A stretch of DNA of 64,000 bases, taken from assembly GCA_947487835.1 (NCBI GenBank), contig CANKXX010000004.1, positions 423,076 through 487,075 on the forward strand. The letters run 5' to 3'. The notes below the pieces were generated by a model. It ran no database searches and had not been told where the DNA came from. It was given only the letters and a program-made list of their open reading frames with translations. This document shows positions 47,742 to 56,967 of the stretch, one piece after another. A program made the position numbers and the translations under genes. This DNA comes from an uncultured Microbacteriaceae bacterium (GTDB taxonomy: Bacteria; Actinomycetota; Actinomycetes; Actinomycetales; Microbacteriaceae). Each line of letters opens with the position of its first letter. The stretch's first letter is position 1.

Positions 47742-48992
47742 TCACCGTGTCCGCGTCACCCACCCGCCGGGCCGTTCCCCCACGCGCCCCTCGAGCGCGA
47801 GGCCACCGAGGGCGGACTGCACGGCGAGGAGGGACAGGCCGCTCCGTCGCGCGATGTCGAGATCGTGCCGGGGCGTGCGGGAGCTCAGCGCATCGAGCAC
47901 CCGCCGCTCCTCGGGCGTCGTTCCGGACTCGCCCCCGTCTCCCTCGGCCGCGGCCCCCGCCACGCCGGTCACGAGCTCCGCCATCTCGTCGGCGTTCGTG
48001 ACGCACACGGCGTCGTACTCCCGCAGCAGGCGATGGCAGCCCGCGGACGAGACCGACGTCACCGGTCCGGGCACGGCGCCGAGGGGGCGCCCCAGCGAGG
48101 CGGCGTGCCCGGCCGTGTTGAGGGAGCCGGACCGCCACCCGGCCTCGAGCACCACCGTCGCCCGGCTCGATGCCGCGATCAGCCGATTGCGCTGCAGGAA
48201 GCGCCAGCGGGTGGGGGCCGAGCCGCAGGGCAGCTCCGACACGACGGCGCCCTCCCGCACGATGCGGGCGAGGAGCGCGTCGTGCCCGCTGGGGTAGAAC
48301 CGGTCGACGCCGCCCGCCAGGATGGCGACCGTCGTGCCGCCGCTCGCCAGCGCCGCCCGGTGGGCGGTGCCGTCGATCCCGTAGGCGGCGCCGGACACGA
48401 TGGCGAACCCGCGGTCGACGAGCCCGGCGGAGGCCTCGAGCGCGACGTGCTCCCCGTAGCCCGTGGCCGCGCGCGCCCCGACCAGCGCGATGGATCGCCC
48501 CAGCGACTCCAGGGCGCGCGGCGTGCCCCGCAACCACAGGGCGATGGGGCCGTGCTCGCCCAGGTCGTCGACGCCCGACGGCCAGAGCGGCGACGACGGG
48601 AGGACGAGGGAGGCGCCCACCATCGCCGCCTGCCTCAGGTGCCGCTCCGCTGCGGACGGGTCGAGCCGAGGCGTCCAGCGTGCCAGAGCCGCGGCCCACT
48701 CCCGTTCCGGCAGGGCCAGCGCGTCCTCCGCCGTGCCCGGCAGCGCGGAGAGCAGGCCGACAGGGGTGACGCCGGCGTGCGCGGCCGCGAGCGCCCGCCA
48801 GGCACCCAAGCCGCTCACGAGCAGCGTTGCCGCCCGATCGCCGGGCTCCGCGATGCCGGTCCACGCCGCCCGGGCGAGCGCGTCGCGGGCCTGGTCGGCA
48901 TCCTCGGGAGGATCCGCACCGGGCGGCGTGACGGCGACGACGAGCCGCCGGATCTCGGTGAGGTCGGGGGCGAAGGAGCGCTGCGCCTTCAC
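47742..48992 (-). CDS. dprA: DNA processing protein DprA
   Basis: A 416-residue DprA/Smf that loads RecA on incoming single-stranded DNA. The Rossmann-like core has IALVGARAATGYGEHVA, FAIVSGAAYGIDGTAHRAAL, GVDRFYPSGHDALLARI and RNRLIAASSRATVVLEAGWRSGSLNTA. The C-terminal winged-helix-like part ends EGRVGERPGGWV. The GTG start overlaps the comM stop (GTGA), so the two are coupled. An N-terminal extension of about 90 residues precedes the conserved core. Confidence 0.94.
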   Translation of the reverse strand: MKAQRSFAPDLTEIRRLVVAVTPPGADPPEDADQARDALARAAWTGIAEPGDRAATLLVSGLGAWRALAAAHAGVTPVGLLSALPGTAEDALALPEREWAAALARWTPRLDPSAAERHLRQAAMVGASLVLPSSPLWPSGVDDLGEHGPIALWLRGTPRALESLGRSIALVGARAATGYGEHVALEASAGLVDRGFAIVSGAAYGIDGTAHRAALASGGTTVAILAGGVDRFYPSGHDALLARIVREGAVVSELPCGSAPTRWRFLQRNRLIAASSRATVVLEAGWRSGSLNTAGHAASLGRPLGAVPGPVTSVSSAGCHRLLREYDAVCVTNADEMAELVTGVAGAAAEGDGGESGTTPEERRVLDALSSRTPRHDLDIARRSGLSLLAVQSALGGLALEGRVGERPGGWVTRTR

Positions 48993-50524
48993 GACATCGC
49001 CCGCCGAAGGTAGAGGGCGCGCCCGATGTGGTCCGTGCCCGGGCGGTCGGCGCCGTCGAGGTCCGCGACGGTCCAGCTCAGCCGGAGCACGCGGTCGTAG
49101 CCGCGCATAGTGAGTCCGCCGCGCTCCAGGGCGCGGTCGAGCGCCGCGGTGGTGCGCCCGCCGAGCGCGGCGGGGCCGCGCAGCCAGGGTCCGGGCACCT
49201 GTGAGTTCAGGGTCCAGGGCGTGCCGGAGAGCCGCTCCCCCGCGGCGGCCCGGGCGCGCAGGACCCGGCGGCGCCCCTCCGCCGTCGTCAGGCGCGGCGT
49301 CTCGGCGGACAGGGCGACCTGGGCCGCCGTGACTCGTCGGATGCCCAGTTGGATGTCGATGCGATCGAGCAGCGGGCCGGAGATGCGCGCGAGGTAGCGG
49401 CGCCGGGCCTGCGGCGGGCAGGTGCACTCCGACTCCCGGGCGCCGTAGTTGCCGCAGGGGCACGGGTTGGCCGCGAGCACGAGCTGGAACCGCCCCGGGA
49501 AGTGCGCGGTCGCGTTCGCCCGGTGGATGCTGATCACCCCGCTCTCCAGCGGCTGACGGAGCGTGTCCAGCACCGCCGCGCTGAACTCGGGGGCCTCGTC
49601 GAGGAACAGCACGCCGTGGGAGGCCCGCACCGCCGCGCCCGGCCGGATCTGGCCGCTGCCGCCGCCGACCATCGCCGCCGCCGTGACCGTGTGGTGCGGG
49701 CTCTCGAGCGGCGGCCGGGTGACGAGCGAGCGGCCGACCGGCGCGCCGGACAGCGAGCGGACCGAGCTGACCTCGAGGGCGGCGTGGGCATCGAGGTCCG
49801 GGAGCAGGCCGGGCAGGCGGCTGGCGAGCATCGTCTTGCCCGCGCCCGGCGGCCCGAGCAGGAACACATGGTGCGCGCCCGCCGCGGCGACCAGCAGCGC
49901 CGCGACCGACTCCTCGTTGCCCACGATGTCGGCGAGGTCCGGCTCGGGTCCGGGGTCGGGCGGCTCCGGCACGGCGGCGGCAGGCAACGGGTCGACCGGC
50001 ACCGGGTCCAGCTCGGCGCCGTGCCAGATCGCCGCGTCCCGCAGCGACGCCATGGCGACGATGTCGGCGCCGGGCACGAGGGATGCCTCGTCCGCGTTGC
50101 CGAAGGGCACCATCACGCGCGTGTGGCCGGCGCGGACGGCGGCGAGCACGGCGGGCAGCACGCCCGCGACCGGCCGGAGCCGCCCGTCGAGGCCCAGCTC
50201 GCCGATGTGCACGACGCGCTCGACGGACTCCGCGGAGGCGAGACCGGTGGCCGCGAGCACCGACACCGCGATGGCGAGGTCGAAGGCGGACCCGTGTTTG
50301 GGCAGCGCGGCCGGTGAGAGGTTCACCGTCAGCTTGCGGCTGGGCAGCGGGCAGCCCGAGTTGGCGGACGCCGCCCGCACCCGGTCCTTCGCCTCGCCGA
50401 GCGCCGCGTCGGGCAGGCCGATGAGCACGAAGCCCGGAAGGGCGCTCGACAGGTCGGTCTCCACCTCGACGAGCGCGCCGGAGAGCCCGACGAGGGCCAC
50501 GGCGAATGTGCGGCCGAGGGTCAT
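48989..50524 (-). CDS. ComM/YifB family AAA+ ATPase (Mg-chelatase-like)
   Basis: A 511-residue AAA+ ATPase of the YifB/ComM family, a helicase-like branch-migration factor in natural transformation in characterised members. The N-terminal S5-like fold has VEVETDLSSALPGFVLIGLPDAA. The AAA+ core has Walker A GPPGAGKTML, Walker B VLFLDEAPEF and the arginine-finger region. The zinc-like cluster is NPCPCGNYGARESECTC. The ATG overlaps the yraN stop (ATGA). Order yraN-comM-dprA is conserved in actinobacteria and suggests a DNA-uptake or recombination unit. Confidence 0.94.
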   Translation of the reverse strand: MTLGRTFAVALVGLSGALVEVETDLSSALPGFVLIGLPDAALGEAKDRVRAASANSGCPLPSRKLTVNLSPAALPKHGSAFDLAIAVSVLAATGLASAESVERVVHIGELGLDGRLRPVAGVLPAVLAAVRAGHTRVMVPFGNADEASLVPGADIVAMASLRDAAIWHGAELDPVPVDPLPAAAVPEPPDPGPEPDLADIVGNEESVAALLVAAAGAHHVFLLGPPGAGKTMLASRLPGLLPDLDAHAALEVSSVRSLSGAPVGRSLVTRPPLESPHHTVTAAAMVGGGSGQIRPGAAVRASHGVLFLDEAPEFSAAVLDTLRQPLESGVISIHRANATAHFPGRFQLVLAANPCPCGNYGARESECTCPPQARRRYLARISGPLLDRIDIQLGIRRVTAAQVALSAETPRLTTAEGRRRVLRARAAAGERLSGTPWTLNSQVPGPWLRGPAALGGRTTAALDRALERGGLTMRGYDRVLRLSWTVADLDGADRPGTDHIGRALYLRRAMS

Positions 50525-50880
50525 CGGAACACCCGCTCGAGGTGCTCGATCACCGGTTCGGCGCCCGGCCGGGCGAGCACGGACACCGCGTCGATGCGGA
50601 TGGCGCGACGCTGGGCGCCGTGGCGCTCGCACCAGAGCGAGGCGAGCCGCCTCAGTCGGGCGAGCTTGACCACGGTGACGGCCTCGAGCGGATGCCCGTA
50701 CCCGGTGCCCGAGCGCGTCTTCACCTCGACGAACACCGTCTCCGGACCGTGCTCCAGCACCAGGTCGATCTCGCCGATCTCGCAGCGCCAGTTCCTGTCG
50801 AGCAGCCGGTACCCCTGCGCCCGCAGGTGCGCGGCCGCAAGCTCCTCGCCGCGCCGCCCGAGCTCGTCCTTCGCCGCCAT
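50521..50880 (-). CDS. YraN/UPF0102 family endonuclease-like protein
   Basis: A 119-residue protein of the UPF0102 family with a PD-(D/E)XK nuclease-like fold. GRRGEELAAAHLRAQGYRLLDRNWRC leads to the core IGEIDLVLEHGPETVFVEVKTRSG, which holds the expected Asp, Glu and Lys. The ATG at 50880 (MAAKDELG) is chosen; the frame is open to 50991 but those codons are not conserved. First gene of the coupled yraN-comM-dprA set. Confidence 0.92.
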   Translation of the reverse strand: MAAKDELGRRGEELAAAHLRAQGYRLLDRNWRCEIGEIDLVLEHGPETVFVEVKTRSGTGYGHPLEAVTVVKLARLRRLASLWCERHGAQRRAIRIDAVSVLARPGAEPVIEHLERVFR

Positions 50881-51010
50881 CGCCCCGCCCTTCCGGGACC
50901 AGGGTGGCGAATCGGGGTCAACGGCCGGCGGCATCACCGGAGACGGTGCGGAACCGCGGCGCTCCGCGGTCCTGTGCGGGACAGGGAGCATTCAGCGCTC
51001 AGCGCGGGCC

Positions 51011-51040
51011 GCACTCAGCCGCACTCAGCCGCACTCAGCA
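51011..51040. repeat. 10-bp tandem repeat, three units
   Basis: GCACTCAGCC, GCACTCAGCC and GCACTCAGCA lie head to tail; a fourth degenerate unit is near 51057. The 395-bp gap between yraN and DUF2469 contains no gene, only repeats. Confidence 0.8.
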
Positions 51041-51082
51041 GCGAGCAGCACCGGCAGCACTCAGCAGCGGCCCGTGACCACC

Positions 51083-51153
51083 CGCCCCTGCCCAGGCACG
51101 GGCATCCTGCCCAGCTTCACCCTGGGAAGGATGCCGCTGCCTGGGCAGGGGCG
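51083..51153. repeat. 71-bp interrupted palindrome
   Basis: The outer arm CGCCCCTGCCCAGGCA (51083-51098) is the exact complement of 51138-51153. Inner arms GGCATCCT and AGGATGCC pair inside it. It could end the rplS-lepB-rnhB-DUF2469 transcript. Degenerate GGGGCACGGGCA-type repeats follow to about 51255. Confidence 0.8.
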
Positions 51154-51275
51154 CGAAGAAGGTGCGGGATCCGCGGCTGTGCGATCAGGGGCACAGGCAG
51201 GATCCGGGGCACGGGCAAGATCAGGCCCAGGGGCACGAGCAGCGATCAGGCGCACTCGGCGGGAGAGCCGTCGGG

Positions 51276-51599
51276 CTACTCGTCGAGCGCGAGCTCCTTG
51301 GGAAGCTCGAACTCCTTCGAGGAGAGCTCCTCCACGTTCACGTCCTTGAACGTGAGCACGCGCACGGACTTCACGAAGCGGTCGGAGCGGTAGACGTCCC
51401 AGACCCACACGTCGGTCATCGTCAGCTCGAAGTAGAAGTCGTGCTCGGTGTCGCGGCGCACGAGCTCGACGTCGTTCGCCAGGTAGAACCGGCGCTCGGT
51501 CTCGACCACGTACTTGAACTGGCCGACAACGTCGCGGTACTCCTTGTAGAGCGCCAACTCGACTTCGCGGTCGTAGTCGTCGAATTCGTCGTCATCCAT
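51276..51599 (-). CDS. DUF2469 family protein
   Basis: A 107-residue acidic protein of the actinobacterial DUF2469 family: MDDDEFDDYDREVELALYKEY, FKYVVETERRFYLANDVELV and FYFELTMTDVWVWDVYRSDRF. Its function is unknown, and it nearly always follows rnhB, as here. Its start overlaps the rnhB end by 8 bp, so translation is coupled. Length and sequence are normal for the family. Confidence 0.93.
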   Translation of the reverse strand: MDDDEFDDYDREVELALYKEYRDVVGQFKYVVETERRFYLANDVELVRRDTEHDFYFELTMTDVWVWDVYRSDRFVKSVRVLTFKDVNVEELSSKEFELPKELALDE

Positions 51600-52284
51600 G
51601 GTTCACCAATCCTACGTCTTCCATGCCGGGCAGCATCTCCGGGGGCGAGTGCAGCCAGGTGCGCCTGTGGAAGTCCGAGGGGCCGTGCTCTCGAATGGCC
51701 GCCATGTGCTCCGGGCTCGCGTACCCTTTGTTGCCCGCCCAGCCGTACCGGGGCTCGAGCTCGTGCCGGTCGATCATCATCCGGTCCCGGTGCACCTTGG
51801 CGATCACGGACGCCGCCGCGACGGACGCGCAGTCCCGGTCGGCCTTGATCCGCGTGCGGACGGGCACCTGATCGGTCACGCCGCGGTTCACGTAGTCCCA
51901 GTTGCCGTCGAGCAGCACGACGGACTCCGCGACGGGCGCGCCGGACTCCGCGAGGGCCGCGAGCGCCCGGCGGGCGGCGAGCCCCAGGCACACCGTGAGC
52001 CCGAGCTCGTCCACCTCGTCGCAGGAGGCGAGGCCGACCGCGGAGTGCAGCGCCCAGGACGCGGCGACGGGCGCCAGCTCCTCGCGGCGCTTCTCGCTCA
52101 GCATCTTCGAGTCGCGCAGGCCCTCGGGGATCTTGCGCCGGGAGCCGGGGATCAGCGCGGCGCCCACAGCGACAGGCCCCGCGAGCGCGCCGCGGCCGAC
52201 CTCGTCCAGGCCGATCACGTACTGAGCCCCGGAGCGGAAGAGCGCCCGCTCCACCCGCAGCGTGGGGTCGGCGACGGCCATCAT
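51592..52284 (-). CDS. rnhB: Ribonuclease HII
   Basis: A 230-residue RNase HII that removes ribonucleotides and RNA-DNA hybrids. The catalytic acidic residues lie in VIGLDEVGRGALAGPVAVGA, in VVLLDGNWDYV and in RIKADRDCASVAAASVIAK; FHRRTWLHS is the C-terminal signature. The ATG at 52284 overlaps the lepB stop (ATGA); a second ATG follows at once. It is in the rplS-lepB-rnhB-DUF2469 cluster. Confidence 0.95.
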   Translation of the reverse strand: MMAVADPTLRVERALFRSGAQYVIGLDEVGRGALAGPVAVGAALIPGSRRKIPEGLRDSKMLSEKRREELAPVAASWALHSAVGLASCDEVDELGLTVCLGLAARRALAALAESGAPVAESVVLLDGNWDYVNRGVTDQVPVRTRIKADRDCASVAAASVIAKVHRDRMMIDRHELEPRYGWAGNKGYASPEHMAAIREHGPSDFHRRTWLHSPPEMLPGMEDVGLVNHG

Positions 52285-53033
52285 TCCGACGCGGTGCCCT
52301 GCTCGACGCCGCGGAAGGTGTCCGGGGCGTTGTCCAGCCAGTCCCAGCGCGAGATGGGCCAGCTGATCAACAGCGCGCGGCCGACGACGTCCTCGAGGGG
52401 CACGAAGCCGCGGCTCGGGGTGTCCTGCTGGTAGCGGGAGTCCTTGGAGTTGTAGCGGTTGTCGCCCATGACCCACAGGGAGTCCGCCGGCACCGTCACG
52501 TCGAAGTCGTCCTTCGAGACGTCGGTCGAGCCGTCGGGCAGCGACACGTACGGCTCGTCGAGCGGCACGTCGTTGACCGAGAGCTGGCCGAGCTCGTTGC
52601 AGCACACGACGTGGTCCCCGGGCAGGCCGATGACCCGCTTGATGAGGTGGTCGTTGCTGTCCGGCGCGGCGAGACCGACGAGGGCGAGCGTCCAGTCGAC
52701 GGCCGCGGCGAACGCGTTCTGCTCCACCGGCGGCGTCGGCGTGAGCCAGTTGCCCGGATCCTTGAACACCACGACGTCGCCGTGCTGGAGGTGCATGAGG
52801 TCCGGCGCGAGCTGGTTCACGATGATCCGGTCGTTCTGCACGAGAGTGTCCGACATCGACTCCGAAGGGATGTAGAACGACCGCACGAGGAACGTCTTGA
52901 TGAGGACCGACACGACGAGGGCGATCACGAAGATCACCACGACGTCGCGAAGGAAAAGCTTCCATCCCCGCAAACGGGGTCTGCCGTTGCGGCCGACGGA
53001 TTCTGTATCCGTTGGCACCGTACTATCCGTCAT
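52281..53033 (-). CDS. lepB: Signal peptidase I
   Basis: A 250-residue type I signal peptidase that cleaves Sec and Tat signal peptides outside the membrane. One N-terminal membrane helix (VVVIFVIALVVSVLIKTFLV, about 31-50) is followed by the catalytic Ser59 in IPSESMSDTL and Lys132 in HLIKRVIGLPGD; MGDNRYNSKDSR is the box E motif. It overlaps rnhB and is separated from rplS by a terminator-like hairpin. Confidence 0.95.
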   Translation of the reverse strand: MTDSTVPTDTESVGRNGRPRLRGWKLFLRDVVVIFVIALVVSVLIKTFLVRSFYIPSESMSDTLVQNDRIIVNQLAPDLMHLQHGDVVVFKDPGNWLTPTPPVEQNAFAAAVDWTLALVGLAAPDSNDHLIKRVIGLPGDHVVCCNELGQLSVNDVPLDEPYVSLPDGSTDVSKDDFDVTVPADSLWVMGDNRYNSKDSRYQQDTPSRGFVPLEDVVGRALLISWPISRWDWLDNAPDTFRGVEQGTASE

Positions 53034-53042
53034 TTAACCGCC

Positions 53043-53078
53043 CGAGCTCCCCAGCAATAGTAATCGCTGGGGAGCTCG
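53043..53078 (-). terminator. Terminator between rplS and lepB
   Basis: CGAGCTCCCCAGC (53043-53055) pairs with GCTGGGGAGCTCG (53066-53078) around a 10-nt loop, 18 bp after the rplS stop. Confidence 0.75.
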
Positions 53079-53095
53079 AGTCTGGACAGACGCTC

Positions 53096-53443
53096 TTAGT
53101 TGAAGCGCTTCTCCTTGATCTTGGCCTTCTTGCCGCGCAGCTCGCGCAGGTAGTAGAGCTTGGCGCGACGCACGTCACCGCGCGTGACGACCTCGATGTG
53201 GTCGATGACCGGGGAGTGCACGGGGAACGTGCGCTCGACGCCGACCTGGAAGCTCACCTTGCGGACGGTGAACGTCTCGCGGACGCCCTCGTTCTGGCGG
53301 CCGATGACGACGCCCTGGAACACCTGGATACGCGAGCGGTTGCCCTCGATGATGTTCACGTGGACCTTGACGGTGTCGCCGGCGCGGAAGTCGGGGACGT
53401 CCGACCGCAGCGAGGCCTTGTCGACGGAGTCGAGAATGTGCAT
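53096..53443 (-). CDS. rplS: 50S ribosomal protein L19
   Basis: A 115-residue L19, complete: [48 protein letters not shown] and the C-terminal [22 protein letters not shown]19 sits at the 30S-50S interface. Its ATG at 53443 is the family start. The 184 bp upstream (53444-53627) show no gene and must carry its promoter. Confidence 0.96.
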   Translation of the reverse strand: MHILDSVDKASLRSDVPDFRAGDTVKVHVNIIEGNRSRIQVFQGVVIGRQNEGVRETFTVRKVSFQVGVERTFPVHSPVIDHIEVVTRGDVRRAKLYYLRELRGKKAKIKEKRFN

Positions 53444-53627
53444 GGTGATTCGCTCTCTGCAACCGCCACGGGTCGACTGCGCTATAGGTGTTTCGAAGAG
53501 GGGATGGCGCTCACGCAACTGGTGGGCTCCCCCATGGCAGGGCCCGCCGCAAGCACAAACAGTCATTCTGTCACGAGCGGGGCCACTTCCGCAAAGCCGG
53601 GCCGGCGTCTGCACGGCCCCCGCGCTC

Positions 53628-53712
53628 GTTCCCAATTCAGGCTGAGCTGCGACACGCCGCGTTTCGGGGTGCCGGGATACGGCGTGTCGCCCCTGGAGCT
53701 TGAATTGCGAAC
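53628..53712. repeat. 85-bp palindromic intergenic element, copy 2
   Basis: The element runs from GTTCCCAATTCAGG to TTGAATTGCGAAC with inner arms ACACGCCG and CGGCGTGT and centre GTTTCGGGGTGCCGGGAT. It is the inverted-orientation copy of 21060-21144, the same length. Confidence 0.9.
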
Positions 53713-53730
53713 GAGAGGGCGGGGACTCGG

Positions 53731-54333
53731 CTAGGGGCGCGAGGGGGGCGGCCCGTCCGGCGGGTCGATGCGGATGACACGACCGGCCGCCGGACCCTGC
53801 GGCGCGGCGAGGCGGGAGGGCAGCCCCTCGGGGTTGACCCAGCCGGCCTCCCGCTCGATGGTCTGGATGGCGCTCTTCACGCGCGCCCGGGTCTCGCGGA
53901 CGAGCTGCCAGCCCGCCGCCCAGAACGCGGCGATCGCGAGCATCACGACGAGAGCCCCCGACACGTTTGCGAGGGCCTCGGACAGCGACTCCATGGGCTG
54001 CCCGGCGACGCGGGTGAAGGCCGAGGAGCGCAGCTCTGAGCCGGCGGTGGAGTCCACCACGAAGAAGCCGAGCGCGACGATGGCGATGTGCCACCCGCCG
54101 ATGACGGCGACGTCGAGCCAGGAGACGGCACGGGCCTGCCGCACGCCCTTGCGGGCGGCGGTGATGCCGCCCACCGCGAACATCGCGAGGCTGAGCAGCG
54201 GCATGAGCACGATCAGGAGGAGGAACTGCCAGCCGACGGCAGCACCGAAGAGGCCGCGGCCGAAGAGCACCCAGAGGGGAAGCAGCACGGCCGCGACGAA
54301 CTGCCAGTGGAAGAAGGCGCGCCGCGCGGTCAT
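53731..54333 (-). CDS. Four-helix membrane protein, unknown function
   Basis: A 200-residue membrane protein. Hydrophobic segments are [61 protein letters not shown] and [20 protein letters not shown] cytoplasmic tail ([27 protein letters not shown]) ends in Pro-rich sequence. The ATG at 54333 is the only reasonable start. It is divergent from map. I do not recognise a named family. Confidence 0.8.
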   Translation of the reverse strand: MTARRAFFHWQFVAAVLLPLWVLFGRGLFGAAVGWQFLLLIVLMPLLSLAMFAVGGITAARKGVRQARAVSWLDVAVIGGWHIAIVALGFFVVDSTAGSELRSSAFTRVAGQPMESLSEALANVSGALVVMLAIAAFWAAGWQLVRETRARVKSAIQTIEREAGWVNPEGLPSRLAAPQGPAAGRVIRIDPPDGPPPSRP

Positions 54334-54405
54334 GCCCTCAGGATACGGCCCGCCGCCTCCACCGACCCTGATGGTCGGCGACGCCCGGCACCTGCCCCCG
54401 CGAAC

Positions 54406-54411
54406 TACAGT
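54406..54411 (+). promoter_or_regulatory. -10 box of a leaderless promoter (map)
   Basis: TACAGT lies 6 nt before the GTG of map; no ribosome site is present. Confidence 0.5.
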
Positions 54412-54417
54412 TGTCGG

Positions 54418-55185
54418 GTGATCGAACTGAAGACTCCGGCCGAGATCCAGGAGATGCGACCCGCGGGCCGCTTCGTCGCGGAGACGCTCGTGCGCCTCTC
54501 GGAGGCCGCGGACGTCGGCGTGAACCTGCTCGACCTCGACGCCCTCGCGCACGACCTGATCCGCGGGCGCGGGGCCGAGTCCTGCTACATCGACTACCAC
54601 CCGTCGTTCGGGGCGAGCCCGTTCGGCAAGGTGCTGTGCACCTCGGTCAACGACGCGGTGCTGCACGGCCTGCCCTTCGACTACGTGCTGAGGGACGGCG
54701 ACGTGCTGAGCCTCGACTTCGCCGCGTCGGTGGACAACTGGGTCGCGGACTCCGCGCTCACCGTGATCGTCGGCACGCCGCGCCCAGAGGACGTGCGCCT
54801 CATCGAGGTCACGACCGCGGCGCTCGAGGCCGGGATCGCCGCGGCGCAGCCCGGCGGGCGGGTCGGCGACATCTCCGCCGCCATCGGCGCCGTCGCCACG
54901 CAGGCCGGCTACACGATCAACACCGACTTCGGCGGTCACGGCGTCGGCCGCACCATGCACGGCGAGCCGCACGTCGCCAACAATGGCCGGCCCGGGCGCG
55001 GCGTGCCACTGAAGCCCGGCCTCGTGATCGCCATCGAGCCCTGGTTCCTGGAGTCGACGGACCGCATCTACACCGACCCGGACGGCTGGACGCTGCGCAG
55101 CCAGGACGGCTCCCGCGGCGCCCACATGGAGCACACGATCGCCATCACCCCCGACGGCCCGCTCATCCTCACCGCCCGCGACTAG
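54418..55185 (+). CDS. map: Methionine aminopeptidase, type I
   Basis: A 255-residue metallo-aminopeptidase that removes initiator methionine. The metal ligands are all visible: Asp in LSLDFAASVDNWVADSALTV (two), His in GGHGVGRTMHGEPHV, Glu in VIAIEPWF and Glu in HMEHTIAIT. The start is GTG at 54418, leaderless. The frame is open upstream, but that is the shadow of the membrane-protein gene. It is convergent with trmD. Confidence 0.94.
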   Translation: MIELKTPAEIQEMRPAGRFVAETLVRLSEAADVGVNLLDLDALAHDLIRGRGAESCYIDYHPSFGASPFGKVLCTSVNDAVLHGLPFDYVLRDGDVLSLDFAASVDNWVADSALTVIVGTPRPEDVRLIEVTTAALEAGIAAAQPGGRVGDISAAIGAVATQAGYTINTDFGGHGVGRTMHGEPHVANNGRPGRGVPLKPGLVIAIEPWFLESTDRIYTDPDGWTLRSQDGSRGAHMEHTIAITPDGPLILTARD

Positions 55186-55227
55186 CGCCCGGCGGGATAC
55201 GGGAGCGTGTGGGGACCGTGACGCCGG

Positions 55228-55923
55228 CTACGGCAGGAGGTCCGGGCGGACCCGGCGGGTGCGCTCGAGCTGCTGCTCGCGGCGCCAGGCCGCGATGGCG
55301 CCGTGGTTACCGCTCAGCAGGATCGGCGGCACCTCGTGCCCGCGCCACTCGGCGGGCTTGGTGTAGCTGGGGTACTCGAGCAGGCCGTCGGAGTGGCTCT
55401 CCTCGACGAGGCTGTGCGGGTTGCCCACGACGCCCGGCAGCAGCCGGCCCACGGCCTCGATCATCGCGAGAACCGCGACCTCTCCCCCGTTGACGACGTA
55501 GTCGCCGATGCTGACCAGGCGCACCCGGGCGCGCTCGGCGGTGTGGTCGAACACCCGCTGGTCGATGCCCTCGTACCGGCCGCAGCCGAACACGAGGTGC
55601 TTCTCCCCCGCCAGCTCGTGCGCCATCGCCTGGCTGAACAGCTCCCCCGCGGGCGACGGGAAGATGACGAGGGGCGCGTCGTCCTCGTCCGGCTCGGCGG
55701 GAAGGATGCTGTCGAGCGCCTCGCCCCACGGCTCCGGCTTCATCACCATGCCGGCACCACCGCCGTACGGGGTGTCGTCGACGGTGCGGTGCCGGTCGTG
55801 CGTGAAGTCCCGCAGGTCGTGCACGGCGAGCTCGAGGAGCCCGGTCTGCTTCGCCTTGCCGAGCAGGGACAGCTCGAGCACGTCGAAGTAGCCGGGGAAG
55901 ATCGAGACGATGTCGACGCGCAT
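55228..55923 (-). CDS. trmD: tRNA (guanine-N1-)-methyltransferase
   Basis: A 231-residue SPOUT-class enzyme that makes m1G37 and prevents frameshifting. The trefoil-knot motifs are complete: [51 protein letters not shown] and [31 protein letters not shown], with [16 protein letters not shown] after. Last gene of rpsP-khpA-rimM-trmD. Confidence 0.96.
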   Translation of the reverse strand: MRVDIVSIFPGYFDVLELSLLGKAKQTGLLELAVHDLRDFTHDRHRTVDDTPYGGGAGMVMKPEPWGEALDSILPAEPDEDDAPLVIFPSPAGELFSQAMAHELAGEKHLVFGCGRYEGIDQRVFDHTAERARVRLVSIGDYVVNGGEVAVLAMIEAVGRLLPGVVGNPHSLVEESHSDGLLEYPSYTKPAEWRGHEVPPILLSGNHGAIAAWRREQQLERTRRVRPDLLP

Positions 55924-55934
55924 GCGCTGCGCCG

Positions 55935-56735
55935 TCAGTCGCGGGCGGCGTCGTCGGACGGCGCTGCGTCGTCGGCAACGTCCTCGACAGCCGGAGCGGC
56001 CTCGGCGGGAGCGCCCTCGGTCGCCGGAGCGGCTCCATCCGCGGTCGCAGCGTCCACGGGGTCAGCATCCTCAGCAACGACGTCGCCAGCATCCGTAGCG
56101 TCGGCGTCACCATCGGCAGAGTCCGCGTCGGCAGAGTCCTCGGCAGCACTATCGGCCGGTGCGTCGGACGCCTGGGGCGCGGGATCCTCGTCGGGCAGCT
56201 CCTCGAAGAGGCCGGCCGGAGGAGTCACGGTGACGATGCCGGCGGTCAGGTCGACGGCGGGCACGATGGCCTTGACGAACGGCACGAGCACCTCGTCGCC
56301 GGACACGACCTCGATCGCGAGCAGATCCTGCGCGGGCAGGTGGTCCACGCGGCGGACGACGCCGATGCGCTCACCGTCGCGGACGACGCCGAGGCCGACC
56401 AGCTGGTGGTCGTACCAGGCGTCCTCCTCGTCCGACTGCTCGGACTCGTCCTGGCTGATCCAGAGGATCGCCTTGACGAGGGTCTCGGCGGCGTTGCGGT
56501 CGGTGACCCCGGTGAAGAAGCCGACCGGCTGCGCGTTGTACCAGCGCAGCTCGGCCAGCTCCAGGGTCTTGCCGTGCCACTCGGACGACGTGGGCACCTG
56601 AAGGGAAAACACGGCGCCCGGCACGAATCGTCGTGCCGGGTCGTCGGTGAACAGCTCCAGCTTCAGTCCGCCCTTGAGGCCGTGGGCCTTCGTCAGGCGA
56701 CCGACGCGGAGTTCGGTCTGCTTGCTACTAGGAAT
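55935..56735 (-). CDS. rimM: Ribosome maturation factor RimM, start codon unclear
   Basis: RimM helps 30S head maturation with S19. The PRC-barrel part ([34 protein letters not shown]) and the N-terminal RimM domain ([17 protein letters not shown], read at 56667-56717) are both present in one frame. The problem is the start. Upstream of TELRVG the frame reads ITT-like codons (ATT CCT AGT AGC AAG CAG) and no ATG, GTG or TTG. A GTG at 56624 would delete the conserved N-terminal 30 residues. The junction TAGTAGCAAGCAG would give a GTG if one G were inserted (TAGTGAGCAAG). I end the feature at ATT 56735. The C-terminal about 85 residues are an Asp/Ala/Glu tail not typical of RimM. Confidence 0.82.
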   Translation of the reverse strand: MPSSKQTELRVGRLTKAHGLKGGLKLELFTDDPARRFVPGAVFSLQVPTSSEWHGKTLELAELRWYNAQPVGFFTGVTDRNAAETLVKAILWISQDESEQSDEEDAWYDHQLVGLGVVRDGERIGVVRRVDHLPAQDLLAIEVVSGDEVLVPFVKAIVPAVDLTAGIVTVTPPAGLFEELPDEDPAPQASDAPADSAAEDSADADSADGDADATDAGDVVAEDADPVDAATADGAAPATEGAPAEAAPAVEDVADDAAPSDDAARD

Positions 56736-56964
56736 CGGTATCCACCACGTCCACGCGAACGCGCTTGCCGTCGGCGAGCGCGGTGATGAGCGTGCGGAGC
56801 GCCTTCGCCGTGCGGCCGGCCCGGCCGATCACGCGGCCGAGGTCGTCGGGGTGCACGCGCACCTCGAGGACCTCGCCGCGCGGCGAGCTCTTCGCCGCGA
56901 CGCGCACCTCGTCAGGCTGATCGACGATCCCCTTGACGAGGTGCTCGAGAGCGGGAGCGAGCAT
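56728..56964 (-). CDS. khpA: KH-domain RNA-binding protein (KhpA)
   Basis: A 78-residue single KH-domain protein that binds RNA, found between rpsP and rimM in many Gram-positives. The GxxG loop is GRVIGRAGRTAKALRTLITA. The start ATG is at 56964, 3 bp after the rpsP stop. It ends VDVVDTDS with TAG at 56728. In Firmicutes it pairs with KhpB to affect cell elongation. Confidence 0.93.
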   Translation of the reverse strand: MLAPALEHLVKGIVDQPDEVRVAAKSSPRGEVLEVRVHPDDLGRVIGRAGRTAKALRTLITALADGKRVRVDVVDTDS

Positions 56965-56967
56965 GGA

